The position numbers and the translations under genes were made by a program. From assembly GCA_001941025.1 (NCBI GenBank), contig MSHE01000021.1:6311-46160 (forward strand): a stretch of DNA of 39,850 nucleotides, written 5' to 3'. This DNA comes from Lachnospiraceae bacterium Zagget3. Lineage in GTDB: Bacteria > Bacillota_A > Clostridia > Lachnospirales > Lachnospiraceae. Shown piece after piece: positions 6,473 to 16,002 of the stretch (positions are counted from its first letter, which is position 1; every line of letters begins with the position of its first letter). The notes below the pieces were generated by a model, which was not told the origin of the DNA, searched no databases, and saw nothing but the letters and a program-made list of their open reading frames with translations.

Positions 6473-9082
6473 ATGAACATTCAAAAATTTACACAAAAAT
6501 CGATCGAGGCGATCGATGACTGTGAAAAGCTGGCCTATGAATACGGCAACCAGGAGATCGAGCAGGAGCATCTGCTCGTGGCGCTGCTCTCGCAGGAGGA
6601 CGGCCTGATCCCGAAGATGATCGAGAAGATGGAGATCGACGGGGGCGTCTTTTACGATGACGCGGTCAAACAGCTCGAAAAGCGCGTAAAGGTCTCCGGC
6701 GGGCAGGTCCACATCGGCCAGATGTTAAATAAGGTCCTGCTCTCGGCGGAGGACGAGGCGAAGCGGATGGGGGACGACTATGTGTCCGTAGAGCATCTGT
6801 TCCTGTCCATGATCAAAAACCCGAATCCGGCGATCAAGCAGCTCTTTTCCGAGTACGGGATCACGAGAGACCGGTTCCTTACGGCGCTTTCCACCGTGCG
6901 CGGCAACCAGCGCGTGACGACGGACAACCCGGAGGCGACCTATGATACATTGAATAAATACGGCTACGACATGGTCGAGCGGGCCCGCGAGCAGAAGCTC
7001 GATCCGGTCATCGGGCGGGACAGCGAGATCCGCAACGTGATCCGCATCCTCTCCCGGAAGACGAAGAACAACCCGGTGCTGATCGGTGAGCCCGGCGTCG
7101 GCAAGACCGCCGTCGTGGAGGGCCTGGCGATGCGGATCGTCCGCGGCGATGTCCCGGAGGCGTTAAAAGACAAGAGGCTGTTCGCGCTGGATATGGGCGC
7201 GCTCTTGGCCGGCGCGAAGTACCGGGGCGAGTTTGAGGAGCGTTTAAAAGCGGTGCTGGACGAGGTGAAGGCGAGCGAAGGACAGATCATCCTGTTCATC
7301 GACGAGCTGCATACGATTGTCGGCGCGGGCAAGACGGAAGGCTCCATGGACGCGGGCAACATGTTAAAACCCATGCTGGCCCGGGGCGAGCTGCATTGCA
7401 TCGGCGCGACGACGCTGGACGAATACCGTGAGTATATTGAAAAAGACGCTGCCCTGGAGCGGCGGTTCCAGCCGGTCATGGTGGACGAGCCGTCGGTCGA
7501 GGATACGATTTCCATCCTCCGCGGCATCAAGGAGCGCTACGAAGTGTTCCACGGCGTGAAGATCACGGACGCGGCACTGGTCAGTGCGGCGGTCCTCTCG
7601 AACCGCTACATCTCGGACCGGTTCCTGCCGGATAAGGCCATCGACTTAGTCGACGAGGCCTGCGCGTTGATCAAGACGGAGCTCGACTCCATGCCGACAG
7701 AGCTCGACGAGTTAAACCGCCGGGTCATGCAGATGGAGATCGAGGAGACAGCGCTGAAAAAGGAGGACGACAACTTAAGCAAGGAGCGTCTCGCAACCCT
7801 GCAAAAGGAACTGGCGGATCTGCGCAACGAATTCCAGACGCGGAAAGCGCAGTGGGACAACGAAAAGCAGGCCGTCGAAAAAGTGCAGAAGCTCCGCGAG
7901 GAGATGGATGTCCTGAATCAGGAGATCCAGCTGGCACAGCAAAACTACGACCTCGACAAGGCGGCAGAGCTGCAGTATGGCAGGCTGCCGGAGCTGACCA
8001 AACAGCTGGAAGAGGAAGAGGAGATCGTAAAGAACCGGGATATGTCCCTGGTACACGAAAATGTCAGCGAGGACGAGATCGCGAAGATCATCTCCCGCTG
8101 GACCGGCATCCCGGTGGCGAAGCTGACCGAGAGCGAGCGCAACAAGACGCTGCATTTGGACGAGGAGCTCCACAAGAGGGTCATCGGACAGGACGAAGGC
8201 GTCACGAAGGTGACGGAGGCGATCATCCGCTCGAAAGCGGGGATCAAGGATCCGGGCAAACCGATCGGGTCGTTTCTGTTCCTCGGACCTACCGGTGTGG
8301 GCAAGACGGAGCTGGCGAAGGCGCTGGCGGAAAGCCTGTTTGACGACGAGAGCAACATCGTGCGGCTGGATATGAGTGAGTACATGGAGAAGTTCTCCGT
8401 GTCGCGGCTGATCGGGGCGCCGCCCGGATACGTCGGATACGACGAGGGCGGCCAGCTGACCGAGGCAGTCCGCAGGAAACCCTACTCGGTGGTGCTCTTT
8501 GACGAGATCGAAAAAGCGCATCCGGATGTGTTCAACGTCCTGCTGCAGGTGTTGGACGACGGGCGGATCACCGATTCGCAGGGGCGGACCGTGGACTTTA
8601 AGAACACGATCATCATCATGACATCGAACCTGGGTTCCGGCTTCCTGCTGGAGGGGATTGATGCTGACGGCCAGATCCGTCCCGAGGCAGAAGAGGCGGT
8701 CATGAACGAACTGCGCGGCGCGTTTCGGCCGGAGTTTTTAAACCGGCTGGACGAGATCATCCTCTTTAAGCCGCTGACCAAGGACAACATCGGCAACATC
8801 ATCCATCTGCTGATGGACGAGTTGAACGAGCGGCTGCGGGATCGGGAAGTCCGTGTGGAACTGACCCCGGAGGCGGAGACCTTCATCGCGGACCATGGCT
8901 ACGATCCGGTCTACGGGGCACGGCCGTTAAAGCGCTACCTGCAGAAGTATGTGGAGACGCTCTCCGCGAAGCTGATCCTGGCGGACGAGGTGCGAGGCGG
9001 GGATACCATCCTCATCGATGTGACAGACGACGAACTGACCGCTCGCGTGCAAAACGAGCAGCGGGTCGCCAAGGCAGGGTAA
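6473..9082 (+). CDS. clpB: ATP-dependent disaggregase ClpB
   Basis: An 869-residue Hsp100 chaperone that threads aggregated proteins through a hexameric ring together with DnaK. In order it shows an N-terminal Clp repeat domain (about 1-150), AAA-1 with Walker A GEPGVGKT and Walker B ILFIDE, and the coiled-coil middle domain (about 400-530) that separates ClpB from ClpC/ClpA. AAA-2 follows with [22 protein letters not shown] and a sensor-2 GARPLKR near the end. ATG 6473 is preferred because AAGGAGG lies just upstream and [10 protein letters not shown] fits the family start. The longer open frame from 6317 runs through the CIRCE site and palindrome and is not expected to be translated. A CIRCE-overlapped promoter controls it, and a terminator follows the stop. 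Confidence 0.97.
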   Translation: MNIQKFTQKSIEAIDDCEKLAYEYGNQEIEQEHLLVALLSQEDGLIPKMIEKMEIDGGVFYDDAVKQLEKRVKVSGGQVHIGQMLNKVLLSAEDEAKRMGDDYVSVEHLFLSMIKNPNPAIKQLFSEYGITRDRFLTALSTVRGNQRVTTDNPEATYDTLNKYGYDMVERAREQKLDPVIGRDSEIRNVIRILSRKTKNNPVLIGEPGVGKTAVVEGLAMRIVRGDVPEALKDKRLFALDMGALLAGAKYRGEFEERLKAVLDEVKASEGQIILFIDELHTIVGAGKTEGSMDAGNMLKPMLARGELHCIGATTLDEYREYIEKDAALERRFQPVMVDEPSVEDTISILRGIKERYEVFHGVKITDAALVSAAVLSNRYISDRFLPDKAIDLVDEACALIKTELDSMPTELDELNRRVMQMEIEETALKKEDDNLSKERLATLQKELADLRNEFQTRKAQWDNEKQAVEKVQKLREEMDVLNQEIQLAQQNYDLDKAAELQYGRLPELTKQLEEEEEIVKNRDMSLVHENVSEDEIAKIISRWTGIPVAKLTESERNKTLHLDEELHKRVIGQDEGVTKVTEAIIRSKAGIKDPGKPIGSFLFLGPTGVGKTELAKALAESLFDDESNIVRLDMSEYMEKFSVSRLIGAPPGYVGYDEGGQLTEAVRRKPYSVVLFDEIEKAHPDVFNVLLQVLDDGRITDSQGRTVDFKNTIIIMTSNLGSGFLLEGIDADGQIRPEAEEAVMNELRGAFRPEFLNRLDEIILFKPLTKDNIGNIIHLLMDELNERLRDREVRVELTPEAETFIADHGYDPVYGARPLKRYLQKYVETLSAKLILADEVRGGDTILIDVTDDELTARVQNEQRVAKAG

Positions 9083-9122
9083 ACCTGCAGGACGACGAAA
9101 GCTGTTTATATATAGAAGAAAG

Positions 9123-9150
9123 GGAGTCGACTTTCGTGTCGACTCCTTTT
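9123..9150 (+). terminator. Intrinsic terminator after clpB
   Basis: 9-bp perfect stem GGAGTCGAC / GTCGACTCC, six-base loop TTTCGT, followed by TTTTCTCTTT. It separates clpB from the PhlG-like gene. Confidence 0.88.
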
Positions 9151-9157
9151 CTCTTTG

Positions 9158-9186
9158 TTGTCAGGACACCAAAGGACTGCTATAAT
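9158..9186 (+). promoter_or_regulatory. Sigma-A promoter of PhlG-like gene
   Basis: TTGTCA (9158-9163), 17-bp spacer, TATAAT (9181-9186). It starts directly after the clpB terminator, so the hydrolase is transcribed independently of clpB. The consensus match is good and no operator is obvious. Confidence 0.85.
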
Positions 9187-9232
9187 CAAATGGAACACGT
9201 TTACAAAGCTGAAAAAGAAGAGGGAGACGGCG

Positions 9233-9979
9233 ATGGAAAAAGTGACTTTTAACGGAGGACAGAGACATATCTATCAGAAGGATGAGCCGATCGAGCGATA
9301 CGAGAGAGTGCCCTTTGATATCGCGGAAGTGATCACCACGGAAGCACCCCTGGAGTTTCATCCCAAATTTGCGGATCCGGAAAAAAAGATCTGGAGAGAT
9401 GTCACGGAGTTTATCCCCGGTGTGAGCGCAAAAATGGTAGACTGGTGGTGGGGAAATATGGAGAAAGGATATCATGCTTGGGCTCCCGGTGAACACTATG
9501 GATTTGACTGGATCGTTCCTCCCTGCGAAGTCGGATACGAGGGATCCGTGGAGGCATCCTACGAATTTGACCCCAAAGCTCCGCTTGAAATCAGGCGCCA
9601 GAGCATTACCCTGTATCCTTTTACCGAGTGTTATGAACACTGCTGGATGAGCACCACGCAGATGGGCCCGATGGAGATCCTTTTGATTCATATGCATCAG
9701 GATGTGGAGGGCGGCATCTACTGGCGTACGGTGGTCGTAACAACGCAGGAAACCATCGATTTTCTGAACGCAAATGAAGATACGCTCCCGTTGGCTTCCC
9801 ATATGGTTTATGAGTCCGGACGATTAAAGGACTTTTTGCCTCCGCTCTACGCACTGTGGGAGGGGCATCCGGACCCGTGGGAAAATGTTCATTATGATCT
9901 GACAACGGAACGGCAGCCGGACGGCACCTGGAAACATAAGTATGACAACAAACCGCATCAAAATAAGAATCTGGGATAA
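9233..9979 (+). CDS. DAPG/phloretin hydrolase (PhlG) family protein
   Basis: A 248-residue protein resembling the PhlG family, zinc enzymes that cleave the C-C bond between an aromatic ring and an acyl side chain, as in diacetylphloroglucinol hydrolase and phloretin hydrolase of gut Eubacterium. Visible family-like features are the Trp-rich DWWWGNMEKGYHAWAPGEH block (residues 70-88) with His81 and His88, and a HMVYE motif giving His190-x3-Glu194 ahead of FLPPLY. These are plausible metal ligands, assigned by resemblance only. ATG 9233 is chosen because AAGAGGGAGA lies upstream; an open frame from 9155 runs through the promoter and is rejected. There is no signal peptide, so it is probably cytoplasmic. 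The next gene, rarA, begins 2 bp after its stop. The exact substrate cannot be predicted. Confidence 0.78.
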   Translation: MEKVTFNGGQRHIYQKDEPIERYERVPFDIAEVITTEAPLEFHPKFADPEKKIWRDVTEFIPGVSAKMVDWWWGNMEKGYHAWAPGEHYGFDWIVPPCEVGYEGSVEASYEFDPKAPLEIRRQSITLYPFTECYEHCWMSTTQMGPMEILLIHMHQDVEGGIYWRTVVVTTQETIDFLNANEDTLPLASHMVYESGRLKDFLPPLYALWEGHPDPWENVHYDLTTERQPDGTWKHKYDNKPHQNKNLG

Positions 9980-9981
9980 CA

Positions 9982-11304
9982 ATGGATCTGATGGACTACA
10001 TGAACGAGCAGAATAAGAAGCGGGAAGCGCCCCTCGCGGCCCGGCTCCGCCCTTCCTCTCTGGAGGAGGTCGTGGGGCAGCAGCACATCCTCGGGAAGGA
10101 CAAGCTGCTGTATCGCGCGATCGCGGCGGACAAGCTGCAATCCGTTATCTTTTACGGACCTCCGGGCACCGGGAAGACCACGCTGGCCCGCGTGATCGCG
10201 GAGACGACGAGCGCGGAGTTCCGCCAGATCAACGCCACGGCGGCGGGCAAGAAGGATATGGAGGAAGTCATCGCGCGGGCGAAGGAACTGCGCGGGATGT
10301 ATGACAAAAAGACGATCCTCTTTATCGACGAGATCCACCGTTTCAACAAAGGGCAGCAGGACTATCTGCTCCCGTTCGTGGAGGACGGCACCGTGACGCT
10401 CATCGGAGCCACGACGGAAAACCCGTACTTTGAGGTAAACGGAGCGCTGCTTTCCCGGTCGATTATTTTTGAGCTCTATCCGCTGGAAACGGAGGACATC
10501 CGGACCCTTCTGGTCCGGGCTGTCACCGATCCGGAAAAAGGAATGGGCGCGTACCACGCCGAAGTGGACGAGGACGCGCTCGATTTTCTCGCGGATGTCG
10601 CGAACGGCGATGCCCGCAACGCGCTCAATGCCATCGAGCTGGGGATCCTGACGACGGAGCCGGGCGAGGACGGCCGGATCCACATTACGCTTCCCGTGGC
10701 GGAGGAGTGCATCCAGCGGCGGAAAGTGCGCTACGACAAGAGCGGCGACAATCACTATGACGTAATCTCCGCGTTTATTAAGAGTATGCGCGGCTCCGAT
10801 CCGGACGCGGCCGTCTATTACCTGGCCAGGATGCTGGACGCGGGGGAAGAGGTTGCGTTCATCGCGCGGCGCATCATGATCTGCGCGTCCGAGGATGTCG
10901 GCAACGCCGACCCGATGGCGCTCACGGTCGCGGTCAGCGCGGCGCAGGCGGTCGAGCGGCTCGGCATGCCCGAGGCCCGGATCGTCCTGTCCCAGGCGGC
11001 CACCTATGTGGCCTGCGCGCCGAAGAGCAACGCGGCGTACCTCGCCATTGATGCGGCGTTGGAGACGGTCCGCAACACGAAGACGGCTCCCGTGCCGCCG
11101 TATCTTCAAGACGCCAACTACGCCGGCTCGGCGAAGCTGGGCCGCGGCATCGGCTACCAATACGCGCACGACTTTCCGAACCACTACGTCGAGCAGCAGT
11201 ATCTGCCGGATGCCTACGCGGACATGGTGTTTTACGAGCCGACCGACAACGGATACGAGCAAACCATACAGGAGTACTTTAAACGAATAGGAAGAAAGAA
11301 ATAA
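9982..11304 (+). CDS. rarA: Replication-associated recombination protein RarA (MgsA-type AAA+ ATPase)
   Basis: A 440-residue clamp-loader-related ATPase that acts at stalled replication forks. Features in order: the N-terminal REAPLAARLRPSSLEEVVGQ block, Walker A GPPGTGKTTLAR, FRQINATAAGKKDMEEV, Walker B ILFIDEIHRFNKGQQD, sensor-1 IGATTENPYFEVN, and the C-terminal tetramerisation region with CASEDVGNADP and a final YLPD segment. Length and motifs are normal for the family. It starts 2 bp after the PhlG-like stop with only a weak ribosome site in the preceding coding end, so translation may be coupled. The functional pairing with PhlG is probably accidental. Confidence 0.95.
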   Translation: MDLMDYMNEQNKKREAPLAARLRPSSLEEVVGQQHILGKDKLLYRAIAADKLQSVIFYGPPGTGKTTLARVIAETTSAEFRQINATAAGKKDMEEVIARAKELRGMYDKKTILFIDEIHRFNKGQQDYLLPFVEDGTVTLIGATTENPYFEVNGALLSRSIIFELYPLETEDIRTLLVRAVTDPEKGMGAYHAEVDEDALDFLADVANGDARNALNAIELGILTTEPGEDGRIHITLPVAEECIQRRKVRYDKSGDNHYDVISAFIKSMRGSDPDAAVYYLARMLDAGEEVAFIARRIMICASEDVGNADPMALTVAVSAAQAVERLGMPEARIVLSQAATYVACAPKSNAAYLAIDAALETVRNTKTAPVPPYLQDANYAGSAKLGRGIGYQYAHDFPNHYVEQQYLPDAYADMVFYEPTDNGYEQTIQEYFKRIGRKK

Positions 11305-11378
11305 CATTGCAGAAATTGTGATACGCAGGGGATTCGTTTTTTGGCGAATTCCTTCAATAAAAACGAGAGGAGTTACAT

Positions 11379-12665
11379 ATGAAAGACTACACATCCATGA
11401 CGCACGACGAATTACTGGAAGAAAAAGCCCGCCTCGAGGCGGAGTACCGCGACCTCTGCGCGCTGGATCTCCATCTGGACATGTCCCGCGGCAAACCGTC
11501 CGCGGAGCAGCTGGATCTCTCCCGGCCGATGATGGACGTCCTGCAGAGCGATACGCCACTTACGGACCGCAAGGGGACCGACCTTCGCAATTACGGCCTT
11601 TTGGAAGGCATCGACGAGGCGAAGGAACTGCTCGCCGCCATGATGCGCACCAAGCCGGAAAACGTTGTCGTCTACGGCAACGCGAGCTTAAACATCATGT
11701 TTGACACCGTCTGCCGCGCCATGACCCACGGCTTTCAGGGGAGCACACCCTGGTGCAGGCTGGAGAAGGTAAAATTTCTCTGCCCGGTACCCGGCTATGA
11801 CCGCCACTTTTCCATCACAGAGTACTTCGGCATCGAAATGATCAACATTCCGCTCCATGACGACGGCCCGGACATGGATCTCGTGGAGGAATACGTAAAC
11901 AAGGATGAGAGCGTGAAAGGGATCTGGTGCGTGCCCGTCTACGCGAACCCGACGGGAGCGGTCTACTCGGAAGAGACCATCCGGCGCTTCGCGAATCTGA
12001 AACCGGCGGCTTCGGACTTTCGGATCTTTTGGGACAACGCGTACTGTGTCCACCACCTCTATCCGGACCGGAAGGCGGAGGTGATCGATATCCTCGCCGC
12101 TTGTGAGGAGGCGGGGAACCCGGATCTGGTCTATGAGTTCTGCTCCACCTCCAAAGTGACGTTTGCCGGCGGGGGCATCTCCGGCGTGGCGGCCAGCCCG
12201 CGCAACAAGGAGGACCTCCTTTCCCGGATGAAGTTTCAGACGATCGGATTCGACAAGATCAATGAACTGCGCCATGTGAAATTTTTAAAGGATCTGGAGG
12301 GCGTCGAGGCCCACATGGAAAAACACGCGGCGATCATCCGCCCGAAGTTCGAACTGCTCCTCGACCGCTTTGCGCGGGAGATTGACGGACTGGGCGTCGG
12401 CCGGTGGACAAATCCGAGCGGCGGCTATTTCATCGCGTTTTTCGCGAACGAGGGCTGCGCGAAGCGCATTGTGGAGCTGGCGAAAGAGGCCGGCGTTGTG
12501 ATGACGGGGGCGGGTGCGCCGTTCCCTTACAAGAAAGACCCGCAGGATTCCGTCATTCGGATCGCGCCGACACTCCCTCCGCTTGCGGAGCTGGACCAGG
12601 CCTGTACGGTGTTTCTCAATTGCGTTAAGTTAGCTAGTATAGAAAAGCGGCTCGAAATGCAATAA
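11379..12665 (+). CDS. PLP-dependent aspartate aminotransferase (class Ic type)
   Basis: A 428-residue fold-type I aminotransferase resembling the clostridial/actinobacterial aspartate aminotransferase group (Asp_aminotransf, Pfam PF12897) rather than classical AspC. Marks are LDMSRGKPSAEQLDLS near the N-terminus, NYGLLEGIDEAKELLA, CPVPGYDRHF, VPVYANPTGAVYS, WDNAYCVHHL and the PLP-binding Lys259 in STSKVTFAGGG. It would interconvert aspartate and 2-oxoglutarate with oxaloacetate and glutamate in the cytoplasm; substrate range is inferred from the subfamily. GAGGAG sits 7 bp before the start. The gap after rarA holds an imperfect GGATTCG/CGAATTCC hairpin that is not a clear terminator, so co-transcription is possible. 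Confidence 0.88.
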   Translation: MKDYTSMTHDELLEEKARLEAEYRDLCALDLHLDMSRGKPSAEQLDLSRPMMDVLQSDTPLTDRKGTDLRNYGLLEGIDEAKELLAAMMRTKPENVVVYGNASLNIMFDTVCRAMTHGFQGSTPWCRLEKVKFLCPVPGYDRHFSITEYFGIEMINIPLHDDGPDMDLVEEYVNKDESVKGIWCVPVYANPTGAVYSEETIRRFANLKPAASDFRIFWDNAYCVHHLYPDRKAEVIDILAACEEAGNPDLVYEFCSTSKVTFAGGGISGVAASPRNKEDLLSRMKFQTIGFDKINELRHVKFLKDLEGVEAHMEKHAAIIRPKFELLLDRFAREIDGLGVGRWTNPSGGYFIAFFANEGCAKRIVELAKEAGVVMTGAGAPFPYKKDPQDSVIRIAPTLPPLAELDQACTVFLNCVKLASIEKRLEMQ

Positions 12666-12710
12666 ATTTGTAAACTTTGCATAAAAAATTAATATTTTTC
12701 CTGATTTTAC

Positions 12711-12738
12711 TTGAAATTTTAGCAGTTTGGAGTATAAT
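12711..12738 (+). promoter_or_regulatory. Promoter of NlpC/P60 gene
   Basis: TTGAAA (12711-12716), 16-bp spacer, TATAAT (12733-12738) in an AT-rich 170-bp intergenic region. Predicted leader is about 90 nt. A strong AAAAAGGAGAT ribosome site precedes ATG 12838. Confidence 0.8.
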
Positions 12739-12837
12739 AAGCATTAGTTTACCTAGTAATACTATATCTGGTAGACATGGTTACAGAACATACTAATTTG
12801 CCATCTGTCAAAATTTGTTGTTTAAAAAGGAGATCTC

Positions 12838-14301
12838 ATGGCAAGACAAAATGCTTGGAAAAGAAGAGTAACAGCAGTCGTTGTATCCGCCAGCCTGGTG
12901 GCTTCGAGCGGCATAGCGGTGTTCGCTACGCCCCTGGAGGACGCGCAGTCCGAGAAGGCGGCTGCGGAGGCGGAGCTAGGCTCCGTAAACGAAGAAATTT
13001 CAGGAATTCAGAGTCAGCAGAGTTCCCTGCAGGCCGAGATCGACGCGTTGGATGCCGATCTGGTCACCACGATCGCGAATATCTCGATTCTGGAAGATGA
13101 GATCACAGAGAAGGAAGCGGAACTGGATCAGGCGAACGACGATCTGGACGAAGCCCGCGTGATCGAAGCGGAACAGTACGAGTCCATGAAAGAGCGCATC
13201 GACTATATGTATGTGAATGGCGGAACCATTTCGTTTTTCAACGCGCTGTTTGGCGCGAACAGTTTCGCGGAGGCGCTGAACCGGGTGGAGATGTTCAACC
13301 AGGTCTATGGAACGGACCGGGAACTCTTGCAGGAATATAAAGACACCGAGGCGCAGATCGAGCAGCTGGTCCTCGATATCGAGGAAGAAGAAGAGGATCT
13401 GAAGGATCAACAGAGAGATCTGGAGGCCGAGCAGGATTCCCTGAACGCTATGATCGACGAAAAGAGCGCCGAGATGGATGATTTCGACACCATGCTCGCG
13501 CAGGCCGAGTCTCTTGCCAGCCAGTACAAGGCGATGATCCAGGAACAGAATGAGATCATCACGCGGGAGGAAGCGGCGGCAGCGAAAGCGGCTGAGGAAG
13601 CGGCGGCAGCGAAAGCGGCTGAGGAAGCAGCGGCAGCGAAAGCGGCTGAGGAAGCAGCGGCAGCGCAAGCAGCAGAGGAAGAAGCGGCAGCGAAAGCGGC
13701 GGCAGCGGAATCGGCGGCAGCGGAAGCAGCGGCAGTGGAAGATGCATCGGCTCAGCAGGCGGCTCAGCAGGCGGCTGAGCAGGCGGCAGCGGAAGCGGCT
13801 GCGGCACAACAGGCGGCCGAGCAGGCGGCAGCGGAAGCAGCTGCGGCAAGCAGCGTAGAGAGCAGTTCGTCGAGCAGCAGTTCCTCGAGTGAAAGTTATT
13901 CGGAAAGCTCTGCAAGCAGCAGTTCGTCGAGCAGCAGTTCCTCCGCCAGTTACAGCGGAAGCGGATCGGCGGTTGCGAGTTATGCCTTACAGTTTGTCGG
14001 AAACCCGTACGTGTGGGGCGGTACCAGCCTGACGAACGGATGTGACTGTTCCGGATTTGTCATGAGCGTGTACGCACACTTTGGCGTGTCCCTGCCTCAT
14101 TCGTCCTACTCCCTGCGGTCCGTAGGGTACGGGGTGAGCGAATCTAATATGCAGCCGGGCGACATCGTCTGCTTCAGCGGACATTGCGCGATTTATATCG
14201 GCGGCAACCAGATCGTCCATGCGCAGAGCAGCAGCACCGGCATCGTGGTCAGCTCTTATCCGTATCATAAGGCCACGCTGGCGATTCGAAGGATTTTCTA
14301 A
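12838..14301 (+). CDS. Secreted coiled-coil peptidoglycan hydrolase, NlpC/P60 (PcsB/SagA/CwlO-like)
   Basis: A 487-residue exported protein with a basic N-terminus, a hydrophobic helix and an AxA-type cleavage context (AVFATPLEDA, about residues 29-31). Residues about 35-245 form a long Glu/Gln-rich coiled coil with a central break (YVNGGTISFFNALFGANS), the PcsB/CwlO layout used for control by FtsEX in other Firmicutes. Then come an Ala/Lys/Glu helical repeat tract (245-345) and a Ser-rich linker. The NlpC/P60 domain occupies about 372-487 with catalytic Cys404 (DCSGF), His449 (GHCAIYIG) and His461 (VHAQ). It would cut D-Glu-diaminopimelate-type bonds in stem peptides during cell separation. 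A terminator follows. Control by the FtsEX encoded about 7 kb downstream is plausible but unproven. Confidence 0.9.
   Translation: MARQNAWKRRVTAVVVSASLVASSGIAVFATPLEDAQSEKAAAEAELGSVNEEISGIQSQQSSLQAEIDALDADLVTTIANISILEDEITEKEAELDQANDDLDEARVIEAEQYESMKERIDYMYVNGGTISFFNALFGANSFAEALNRVEMFNQVYGTDRELLQEYKDTEAQIEQLVLDIEEEEEDLKDQQRDLEAEQDSLNAMIDEKSAEMDDFDTMLAQAESLASQYKAMIQEQNEIITREEAAAAKAAEEAAAAKAAEEAAAAKAAEEAAAAQAAEEEAAAKAAAAESAAAEAAAVEDASAQQAAQQAAEQAAAEAAAAQQAAEQAAAEAAAASSVESSSSSSSSSSESYSESSASSSSSSSSSSASYSGSGSAVASYALQFVGNPYVWGGTSLTNGCDCSGFVMSVYAHFGVSLPHSSYSLRSVGYGVSESNMQPGDIVCFSGHCAIYIGGNQIVHAQSSSTGIVVSSYPYHKATLAIRRIF
13570..13677 (+). repeat. 27-bp tandem repeat, four copies
   Basis: Four in-frame copies of a nine-residue unit EAAAAKAAE inside the NlpC/P60 gene, the last diverged (Gln for Lys). 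It extends into Ala/Gln-rich degenerate sequence and forms a rigid helical spacer between the coiled coil and the catalytic domain. Copy number is likely variable between strains. Confidence 0.85.
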
Positions 14302-14322
14302 AATAAATAATGACAGCATAGC

Positions 14323-14358
14323 AAAACCCCGTTGGGAACATTCCCGACGGGGTTTTTT
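14323..14358. terminator. Bidirectional intrinsic terminator between convergent genes
   Basis: A 16-bp stem AAAACCCCGTTGGGAA / TTCCCGACGGGGTTTT with one G-T wobble and a three-base loop, flanked by T-tracts on both strands. It lies between the plus-strand NlpC/P60 gene and the minus-strand cvfB gene, so it can serve both. Confidence 0.9.
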
Positions 14359-14400
14359 CATGCCTTGTTTTCTTTTGTCGCTGACTTGCCTGCCGACGGA

Positions 14401-15282
14401 TCATTGTCCGCTCTCGACCCGGCGAATGCTGTCCGGCGTGATCTCGACTTTCCGCTCTTTGTACAGCCGTCCCACGGCACGTTTGAAAGCGGATTTACTC
14501 ATATGAGCCTCCCTGAGGATTACCTCCGGGGAGGCTTTGTCGTTGAAGGGGAGCGTTCCGCCATAGCGTTCGATGAGCGCCAGGATGGACGCGGCATCGG
14601 CATCCATCTGGAGATATGCCTTCGCGCGGCGGGTGAGGTCCAGCTTTCCATCCTCCTTTACGTTTGAGACGGTGGCAGAGACAATGTCGCCGATCCGCAG
14701 GTCTGTCACATCCTCGTGGCGCGGGATCATGGCGGAGTACCGATCGTCCACGGCCACAAAGGTGCCGAAATCCCGGCCGAACTCGTAGACGCGGCCGTTT
14801 ACGGTATCCCCGGCCCGGTAGGGCGGGTCCGTGGAGAGAAGCGGGTAGAGGCCGCGCATGGAGGCGCACAGCCGGTCGCTTTTGTCCACATACATTGTCA
14901 CGAGGATCTCATCCCCCGCTTTTACGCCCTCGTACTGCTCTTTATATGGAAGAAACAGGTCTTTTTCCAGGCCCCAGTCCAGAAAAGCGCCAAGGCGTGT
15001 CACCTGCGCGACGCGAAGCGCGGCGAGACCGCCGACGGTGAGGCGGGGTTCCCGCGTGGTCGCGACCAGGCGGTCCTCGGAATCCCGATACAAAAAGACC
15101 GTCAGCCGATCGCCCGTTTTCGTCCCCTCCGGGACCTGTTTCGCGGGCAGAAGGACACGTGTGGGCTGCGACTGCGCGTTGCCTGCGGATCGCGCGCGCG
15201 TGCTCTCCTCCGGCCCGGTCAGATAGACCCCGAACGGGACAGCCTTTTCTACGGTTAACGTCTGTATTTCTCCTACTTTCAT
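14401..15282 (-). CDS. cvfB: CvfB-type S1 RNA-binding regulator
   Basis: A 293-residue protein with the CvfB layout: three consecutive S1-like OB folds (visible blocks GEIQTLTVEKAVPFGVYL, VTRLGAFLDWGLEKDLFLP and GRVYEFGRDFGTFVAVDDRYSAMIP) and a C-terminal winged helix with FNDKASPEVI, MSKSAFKRAVGRLYKERKVEI. CvfB is known as an RNA-binding virulence-associated regulator in Staphylococcus; its role here is inferred. The start is ATG at 15282 with GAGG five bases upstream; the in-frame TTG three bases earlier is too close to the ribosome site. It lies 38 bp downstream of yigZ on the same strand, so they are probably one operon. Confidence 0.88.
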   Translation of the reverse strand: MKVGEIQTLTVEKAVPFGVYLTGPEESTRARSAGNAQSQPTRVLLPAKQVPEGTKTGDRLTVFLYRDSEDRLVATTREPRLTVGGLAALRVAQVTRLGAFLDWGLEKDLFLPYKEQYEGVKAGDEILVTMYVDKSDRLCASMRGLYPLLSTDPPYRAGDTVNGRVYEFGRDFGTFVAVDDRYSAMIPRHEDVTDLRIGDIVSATVSNVKEDGKLDLTRRAKAYLQMDADAASILALIERYGGTLPFNDKASPEVILREAHMSKSAFKRAVGRLYKERKVEITPDSIRRVESGQ

Positions 15283-15320
15283 CAAAACCTCAAAAACAAA
15301 CGATGTGTGCCGGGAGGGGC

Positions 15321-15986
15321 TTATCCCTCCTCTTGGGCCTGCGGATACAGGAGCAGCTGTCCGTCGGCCTCTACGAATTCGACCGGGTCCCCGGGAATCA
15401 GCTCTGCTGCGGCGGAGGTGGCTTCCGTCACTTTTTTTCGGAAGGCGTCCGCCTGCTCTTTTGGCGTGACCACCGAAAGCTCTACGACGTCGGTATACTG
15501 GGTATCCAAAATGGGAATATGCAGATCCGCCGCGAGGTGCTGAATCTTCCCCAGACCGGAATAGTCCGTTCGGATCGTCAGGGTCTGGCCGGCCTGCCGC
15601 AGGGCGATCGTACTGTCCGCGAGAGCTGCCTGCGCGGCTGCCTGATAGGCGCGGATGAGTCCGCCGGTTCCTAGCAGCGTACCCCCGAAATAGCGGGTGA
15701 CGACCACGATGCCGTTGTGAATCTCTTCTTTTATAAGAAGCTCCAGAATCGGACGGCCGGCGGTTCCGCCGGGCTCGCCGTCATCACTGCTTCGCTGCAG
15801 TTCCATGCGGCTTCCGACCGTGTAGGCATAGCAGTTGTGCCGCGCGTCCCAATATTTTTTCCGGATGGAGGCGAGAAAATCAAGCGCTTCCGCCTCCGAA
15901 GAGACCGGGTGGGCTGCCGCGAGAAACCGCGATTTTTTGACTTCTATCTCTCCCCGCCCGTCGGCGAGGAGGACCGGATAGGACAT
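15321..15986 (-). CDS. yigZ: YigZ/IMPACT family protein
   Basis: A 221-residue protein of the YigZ (IMPACT N-terminal, UPF0029) family. The core is clear: EIEVKKSRFLAAAHPV, the DARHNCYAYTVG block, SSDDGEPGGTAGRPILE and VVVTRYFGGTLLGTGGLIRAY. The C-terminal ferredoxin-like half is more variable. The bacterial function is not settled; eukaryotic relatives modulate the Gcn2 kinase. A GGAAAGGAG ribosome site precedes the ATG. Its promoter overlaps the divergent PBP promoter. Confidence 0.93.
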   Translation of the reverse strand: MSYPVLLADGRGEIEVKKSRFLAAAHPVSSEAEALDFLASIRKKYWDARHNCYAYTVGSRMELQRSSDDGEPGGTAGRPILELLIKEEIHNGIVVVTRYFGGTLLGTGGLIRAYQAAAQAALADSTIALRQAGQTLTIRTDYSGLGKIQHLAADLHIPILDTQYTDVVELSVVTPKEQADAFRKKVTEATSAAAELIPGDPVEFVEADGQLLLYPQAQEEG

Positions 15987-16002
15987 AGACAGGCTCCTTT
16001 CC

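Noticed and set aside
13570..13677. CRISPR-like array
   Set aside because: The repeats are contiguous, in-frame and coding, without spacers.
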